From CAIKMD01 sp036490955 (GTDB taxonomy: Bacteria > Pseudomonadota > Alphaproteobacteria > ATCC43930 > CGMCC-115725), in NCBI GenBank assembly GCA_036490955.1, contig DASXCX010000155.1, positions 1 through 8,873 on the forward strand: a stretch of 8,873 bases of DNA. The letters run 5' to 3'. A program made the translations under genes and the position numbers. The notes beneath the pieces are model-generated. The model made no database searches, was not told where the DNA came from, and was given only the letters and a program-made list of their open reading frames with translations. Positions 6,543 to 8,873 of the stretch are shown piece after piece. Every line of letters begins with the position of its first letter. Within the stretch, counting starts at the first letter, position 1.

Positions 6543-6634
6543 GCATCGGTTGTCGCCCGACGACCTGCCGTACGTCTTCTAGGCGTTTCCTCCCTAAACT
6601 TGGGCCGTGCCTTCGGGCACGGCCCTTCTCTTTT
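6539..6634 (+). ncRNA. mmgR: Small regulatory RNA of the alpha-r8 / MmgR family
   Basis: The predicted transcript runs from a start near 6539 (inferred from the promoter, uncertain by several bases) to the U-tract at 6634, about 96 bases; S. meliloti MmgR is 77. Seen in the sequence: a 5' hairpin with outer stem CGCC (6554-6557)/GGCG (6582-6585) and inner stem GACG (6559-6562)/CGTC (6573-6576); the unpaired 10-mer UUUCCUCCCU at 6586-6595; and an intrinsic terminator. From the literature as I recall it, the alpha-r8 family is defined by exactly this single-stranded 10-mer plus a Rho-independent terminator, and many members are physically linked to an NFGAH gene, as here (7205-8095). In S. meliloti the RNA limits polyhydroxybutyrate accumulation and its expression responds to nitrogen source. 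The CCUCCC core is complementary to Shine-Dalgarno sequences, suggesting it blocks translation of trans targets. No convincing ORF occupies the locus. Confidence 0.85.
6602..6634 (+). terminator. Strong Rho-independent terminator of the sRNA
   Basis: A perfect 10-bp stem, GGGCCGTGCC (6602-6611) with its complement at 6616-6625, closes a TTCG loop (6612-6615), the very stable C(UUCG)G tetraloop. The tail TTCTCTTTT follows at 6626-6634. On the minus strand the hairpin lacks a good U-tract, so it is directional, although it may slow transcription coming from the convergent acetyltransferase gene, whose stop is at 6640. Confidence 0.93.
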
Positions 6635-6639
6635 CGGCC

Positions 6640-7194
6640 CTAGCGTTGCGGCGCGGTTGGATCACTCGGGCCGAGGGCGCGCTGCATCAGTATGACGTCG
6701 ATCCAGCGGCGGAACTTGAACCCGACCGCCGGCAGCACTCCAACCATCTTGAAGCCGAGCTTTTCGTGCAGCCCAATCGAGGCGGCGCGCTCGGTATCCG
6801 CGATCACCGCCACCATCTGGCGATAGCCGGCGGCGGCGCAGCGCTCGATCAGGGCCGTTAAGAGGGCGGTCCCGACGCCGCGATGCGTTGCCGTGCGCTC
6901 GACATAGATCGAATCTTCGAGGGTAAAGCGATAACCGGTACGGCGACGAAAAGCGCCAGCATATGCGTAGCCCAAGAGATGCCCGTTATCGCCGACGGCG
7001 ACAATGAAGGGCAGGCCACCATCGATCACTTCGGCCCGGCGCTGCCGCATGTCTTCGACCGAAGGAGGGTGCTCGTCGAACGTCGCGACGGAGGTCATCA
7101 CCGAATGCGCGTAAATCGCGGTGATCGCCGGTATGTCGCCCAGTTCGCTGTCGCGGATGGAGAAAACCCCCGGCTGCGTCGCCGGCTCGCTCAT
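6640..7194 (-). CDS. GNAT-family N-acetyltransferase, phosphinothricin acetyltransferase-like
   Basis: This 184-residue protein has the GNAT fold. After a short N-terminus, SIRDSELGDIPAITAIYAHSVMTSVATFDEHPPS (12-45) is the pattern of the phosphinothricin/methionine-sulfoximine acetyltransferase (PAT/MddA) branch. IYVERTATHRGVGTALLTALIERC (96-119) contains the acetyl-CoA loop R-G-V-G-T-A (105-110). SIGLHEKLGFKMVGVLPAVGFKFRRWIDVILMQRAL (139-174) is the family's typical C-terminal part. It transfers acetyl from acetyl-CoA to an amine; related enzymes acetylate glutamate or methionine analogues, but the natural substrate here is unknown and resistance should not be assumed. It starts 10 bases after the NFGAH stop with no strong Shine-Dalgarno, so translation is probably coupled and both genes share a transcript. 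Its stop faces the sRNA terminator, 5 bases from the tail. Confidence 0.9.
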   Translation of the reverse strand: MSEPATQPGVFSIRDSELGDIPAITAIYAHSVMTSVATFDEHPPSVEDMRQRRAEVIDGGLPFIVAVGDNGHLLGYAYAGAFRRRTGYRFTLEDSIYVERTATHRGVGTALLTALIERCAAAGYRQMVAVIADTERAASIGLHEKLGFKMVGVLPAVGFKFRRWIDVILMQRALGPSDPTAPQR

Positions 7195-7204
7195 GGGAAA
7201 CCCG

Positions 7205-8095
7205 TCACGCCGGCCTCAATAGCGCCGGATCGATTCCAGCCAGCGCGATGGTGAGATCGCGCATATCCTTTGCGAGTTGGGCGAAGAACGCTTTGCGCTC
7301 ATAGCTGCGTTCATCCATGTAGAGGCCGCGCCCGATCTCGATCTGCAGGCAGTGGCCGCCCTCGCCAGGCTTGCCGTAGTGGGTCGTCGTGAAGCCGCCG
7401 GCATAGGGCGCGTTGCGCACGACCGAGTAGCCTTTATCGACCAGTACACGCTGCGCCGTATCGGCGACGATCGGATCGCACGACGTGCCGTGGCAGTCGC
7501 CAAGCACGATATCGACGCGGCCGCGCCCCAACCCGCCGCGCGGCGGCAGGGTGGTCGAGGGCATCGAGTGGCAATCGAGCAGCAGGTAGAAGCCGAAGCG
7601 GTTGCGCGTCGCCTCGACGAGCTGGGCGAGAGCGCGATGATAGGGGCGGTAGAGGCGCTCGATCCGTTGTACGGCTTCGGCGAAACGCAGCTTGCGGGCA
7701 TAGATCTCTTCGCCCGAAGCGACCACGCGCGCGATCGTTCCAAGGCCGACGCGAACCCGCGGCGAATGCCGGTTGACGAAATCGGGGAGCGCATCCTCGA
7801 ACATCGCCGGATCGAGCTCGAAAGGCTCGCGATTGGGATCGAGATAGGCGCGCGCGAAGCGCGCCTTGAGGAGTGGGGAGCCAAGCGCTGGTGCGGCGCC
7901 GAAAATCTCGTCGACATAGCTGTCTTCCGAGCGGCGGAGGCTGAGGGGGTCGAGACGCGAGGCGGCGAGGAGATCGGGCGGGTAATTGGTTCCGCTATGC
8001 GGCGATGCCAGCACCAGTGGATTCGTCTGGCGCTCGGCGGCGACGACTTCGAGCGTCGGCTCGCTGACCGCCAGCGTTGCGACATTGCCTTCCAT
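7205..8095 (-). CDS. N-formylglutamate amidohydrolase family protein
   Basis: The 296-residue product matches the N-formylglutamate amidohydrolase (FGase, PF05013-type) family. Visible motifs are LVLASPHSGTNYP (27-39), with the SPHSG segment that carries a likely metal ligand; LLLDCHSMPS (171-180), with DCHS; VDIVLGDCHGTSC (194-206); YAGGFTTTHYGKPGEGGHCLQIEIGRGLYMDE (231-262), with a conserved glutamate in QIEI. Characterised members cleave N-formylglutamate to formate and glutamate in histidine degradation (HutG), but no other hut gene is in the window, so this may be a paralogue with a different N-acyl amino acid or amide substrate. Length is normal. The start ATG at 8095 has only a weak Shine-Dalgarno. 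It is divergent from cpdR (91 bases between starts) and precedes the acetyltransferase gene by 10 bases. Linkage of this gene family to mmgR-type sRNAs is a known alphaproteobacterial synteny. Confidence 0.9.
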   Translation of the reverse strand: MEGNVATLAVSEPTLEVVAAERQTNPLVLASPHSGTNYPPDLLAASRLDPLSLRRSEDSYVDEIFGAAPALGSPLLKARFARAYLDPNREPFELDPAMFEDALPDFVNRHSPRVRVGLGTIARVVASGEEIYARKLRFAEAVQRIERLYRPYHRALAQLVEATRNRFGFYLLLDCHSMPSTTLPPRGGLGRGRVDIVLGDCHGTSCDPIVADTAQRVLVDKGYSVVRNAPYAGGFTTTHYGKPGEGGHCLQIEIGRGLYMDERSYERKAFFAQLAKDMRDLTIALAGIDPALLRPA

Positions 8096-8127
8096 ATTCC
8101 GACTTTAGGGGCAGAGACGGGCTGTCG

Positions 8128-8142
8128 TAAACGCTTCGTTTA
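8128..8142. promoter_or_regulatory. Inverted repeat in the NFGAH-cpdR divergent region
   Basis: TAAACGCTTCGTTTA is a perfect 6-bp inverted repeat with a 3-base centre. It lies in the 91-base region between the divergent start codons at 8095 and 8187, where an operator serving either gene would be expected. It does not match the CtrA consensus (TTAA-N7-TTAA). No regulator can be named. Confidence 0.4.
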
Positions 8143-8186
8143 TTTCCTGCCTTTAGCCTGCCGGAGGTCTCTTTCGCGGAAGTCTC

Positions 8187-8546
8187 ATGGCCCGAATTCT
8201 CCTTGCCGAAGACGATGAAAATCTGCGCTTCTTCCTGGCGCGCGCGCTGCGTCGCGCCGGCCACGAGGTCAATGACTACGGCGATGGCGAATCCGCTCTG
8301 GGTTTCATGAACGAACACGCCGTCGACCTTCTCCTCGCGGATGTCGTGATGCCGGGACTCGACGGCATCGAGCTGGCGCGCCGCGCCAACGACATGTGGC
8401 CGCATCTGCGCGTCATCTTCATTACCGGTTTCGCCGCCGTCGCTTTGCGCGAGGCGCGAGCGATGTCGACCGAGGCGACGGTGCTCGAAAAGCCGTTCCA
8501 TCTGCGTCAGCTGGTCAACGAAATCGACCGGTTCCTCGCCGCTTAG
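8187..8546 (+). CDS. cpdR: CpdR-type single-domain response regulator
   Basis: The 119-residue protein is a stand-alone receiver domain with no output domain. The acidic pocket is E8-D9-D10 in ILLAEDDE, the phosphoacceptor is D52 in LLADVVMPGLDGIELA, and the switch residues are T80 (FITGFAAVAL) and K102 (VLEKPFHLRQLVNEIDRFL). The MARILLAEDD start and the ITGFAAVAL...KPFHLR-LVNEI pattern are characteristic of alphaproteobacterial CpdR. In Caulobacter, unphosphorylated CpdR primes ClpXP and directs it to the cell pole for degradation of cell-cycle proteins; phosphorylation through the CckA-ChpT relay turns this off. The C-terminus, FLAA, resembles a ClpX-recognised degron. A GGAAG lies 5 bases before the ATG. 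It is divergent from NFGAH and followed by tRNA-Val 57 bases later. Assignment is by sequence pattern and could be a CpdR paralogue, since some rhizobia have two. Confidence 0.9.
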   Translation: MARILLAEDDENLRFFLARALRRAGHEVNDYGDGESALGFMNEHAVDLLLADVVMPGLDGIELARRANDMWPHLRVIFITGFAAVALREARAMSTEATVLEKPFHLRQLVNEIDRFLAA

Positions 8547-8560
8547 GCGAGGCGCTGTGC

Positions 8561-8589
8561 TTGTCACCTGCGATGAATTCCGCTACACC
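8561..8589 (+). promoter_or_regulatory. Candidate promoter of tRNA-Val
   Basis: TTGTCA (8561-8566) and TACACC (8584-8589) are separated by 17 bases. The -35 matches consensus at five of six, the -10 at only three of six. Transcription would begin near 8597, seven bases before the mature tRNA 5' end at 8604, which is a sensible geometry. Confidence 0.4.
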
Positions 8590-8603
8590 GCGACATTCTT
8601 AGA

Positions 8604-8678
8604 GGGCGCTTAGCTCAGCGGGAGAGCACTTCCTTGACATGGAAGGGGTCAGAGGTTCAATCCCTCTAGCGCCCACCA
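8604..8678 (+). tRNA. tRNA-Val (GAC)
   Basis: A complete cloverleaf can be drawn. Acceptor GGGCGCT (8604-8610) pairs with AGCGCCC (8668-8674); D stem GCTC (8613-8616) with GAGC (8624-8627); anticodon stem CTTCC (8629-8633) with GGAAG (8641-8645) around loop TTGACAT, so the anticodon is GAC (8636-8638), valine; T stem AGAGG (8651-8655) with CCTCT (8663-8667) and loop TTCAATC. The discriminator is A8675 and CCA is encoded at 8676-8678. All stems are perfectly paired. No gene interrupts or duplicates its 3' end within the window. Confidence 0.97.
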
Positions 8679-8798
8679 CTTTAAGCCCTGAAATCCTTCG
8701 CCTTTCCGCAGATATCGTCTCATCGGATAGCGCGACACTCTCGTCTTGTTGCGCTCGATGTGGCGCTCGCGCTGCCGGTGCCCTAGCGCCGGGCGATC

Positions 8799-8823
8799 CT
8801 GCGGTGATAGCATGTGACCGCAG
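8799..8823. repeat. 7-bp inverted repeat with 11-base spacer upstream of the window edge
   Basis: CTGCGGT (8799-8805) and ACCGCAG (8817-8823) are perfect complements around an 11-base spacer. No U-tract follows, so it is not an intrinsic terminator. It lies about 50 bases before the possible start of a gene beyond the edge and could be an operator or a leader hairpin. The rest of the stretch from 8679 to 8873 holds no gene that I can support. Confidence 0.4.
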
Positions 8824-8863
8824 ACGCTGACATCGCCTTGCCGTCGGAATGGTGCTTAGGCTC

Positions 8864-8870
8864 AGGGGAG
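8864..8870 (+). promoter_or_regulatory. Shine-Dalgarno-like AGGGGAG at the window edge
   Basis: AGGGGAG ends three bases before the window's last base. Its spacing would suit a plus-strand start codon just beyond 8873. This is inference only, because the gene itself is not in view. Confidence 0.3.
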
Positions 8871-8873
8871 CAA

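Noticed and set aside
6489..6695. 68-codon ORF covering the sRNA locus
   Set aside because: It runs through the promoter, the sRNA and its terminator hairpin and into the convergent gene; there is no ribosome-binding site and no protein-like pattern.
7277..8218. 313-codon plus-strand ORF antisense to the NFGAH gene and running into cpdR
   Set aside because: Shadow frame; it overlaps two recognised genes and has no recognisable motif.
8656..8720. Integration (att) site at the 3' end of tRNA-Val
   Set aside because: No integrase gene and no repeated copy of the tRNA 3' end are present in the window.
8762..8789. GGCGCT/AGCGCC inverted repeat after the tRNA as a terminator
   Set aside because: The stem is short, the loop is long and no U-tract follows.

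Overview
The window looks like a chromosomal segment of an alphaproteobacterium. It is GC-rich, with the codon bias that produces long shadow ORFs on the opposite strand. It carries a CpdR-type response regulator, an N-formylglutamate amidohydrolase (NFGAH) gene, a tRNA-Val(GAC), and what appears to be a member of the alphaproteobacterial small-RNA family alpha-r8 (MmgR). The order cannot be fixed from the window. Hyphomicrobiales/Rhizobiales-like or Rhodospirillales-like are both possible.

Left part (1-4014, minus strand): a tight, co-directional cluster read from 4014 leftwards. It encodes a D-2-hydroxyacid dehydrogenase, two NMT1/SsuA/TauA-type periplasmic binding proteins and a LivK-type binding protein cut by the window edge. 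Gaps are 20, 5 and 43 bases. Three binding proteins occur in a row with no permease or ATPase gene in view. The transported substrates are unknown; membrane and ATPase genes may lie beyond position 1.

Middle part (4015-6384): a 229-base divergent intergenic region, then on the plus strand an unrecognised 319-aa helical protein and a class III (CaiB/BaiF) CoA-transferase. With the dehydrogenase and binding proteins this suggests a small uptake-and-catabolism locus for an organic acid, but the sequence does not name the compound.

Right part (6385-8873): a 255-base AT-rich intergenic region holds the most interesting element, a probable alpha-r8/MmgR small RNA at about 6539-6634. It has a sigma70-like promoter, a near-perfect 16-bp palindrome over the -10 box, a 5' hairpin, the single-stranded 10-mer UUUCCUCCCU and a strong intrinsic terminator with a UUCG loop. 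Convergent to it lies an operon of NFGAH followed by a GNAT acetyltransferase. The link between this sRNA family and NFGAH is a known microsynteny, which strongly supports the call; here the GNAT gene sits between the two. Divergent from NFGAH is cpdR (cell-cycle proteolysis adaptor), followed by tRNA-Val(GAC) with encoded CCA. The final 195 bases hold no gene. They contain a 7-bp inverted repeat with an 11-base spacer and, at the very end, a Shine-Dalgarno-like AGGGGAG that suggests a plus-strand gene starting just past the edge.

I see no insertion sequence, CRISPR array, prophage or defence system. The best candidate for something worth following up is the sRNA and its promoter architecture.
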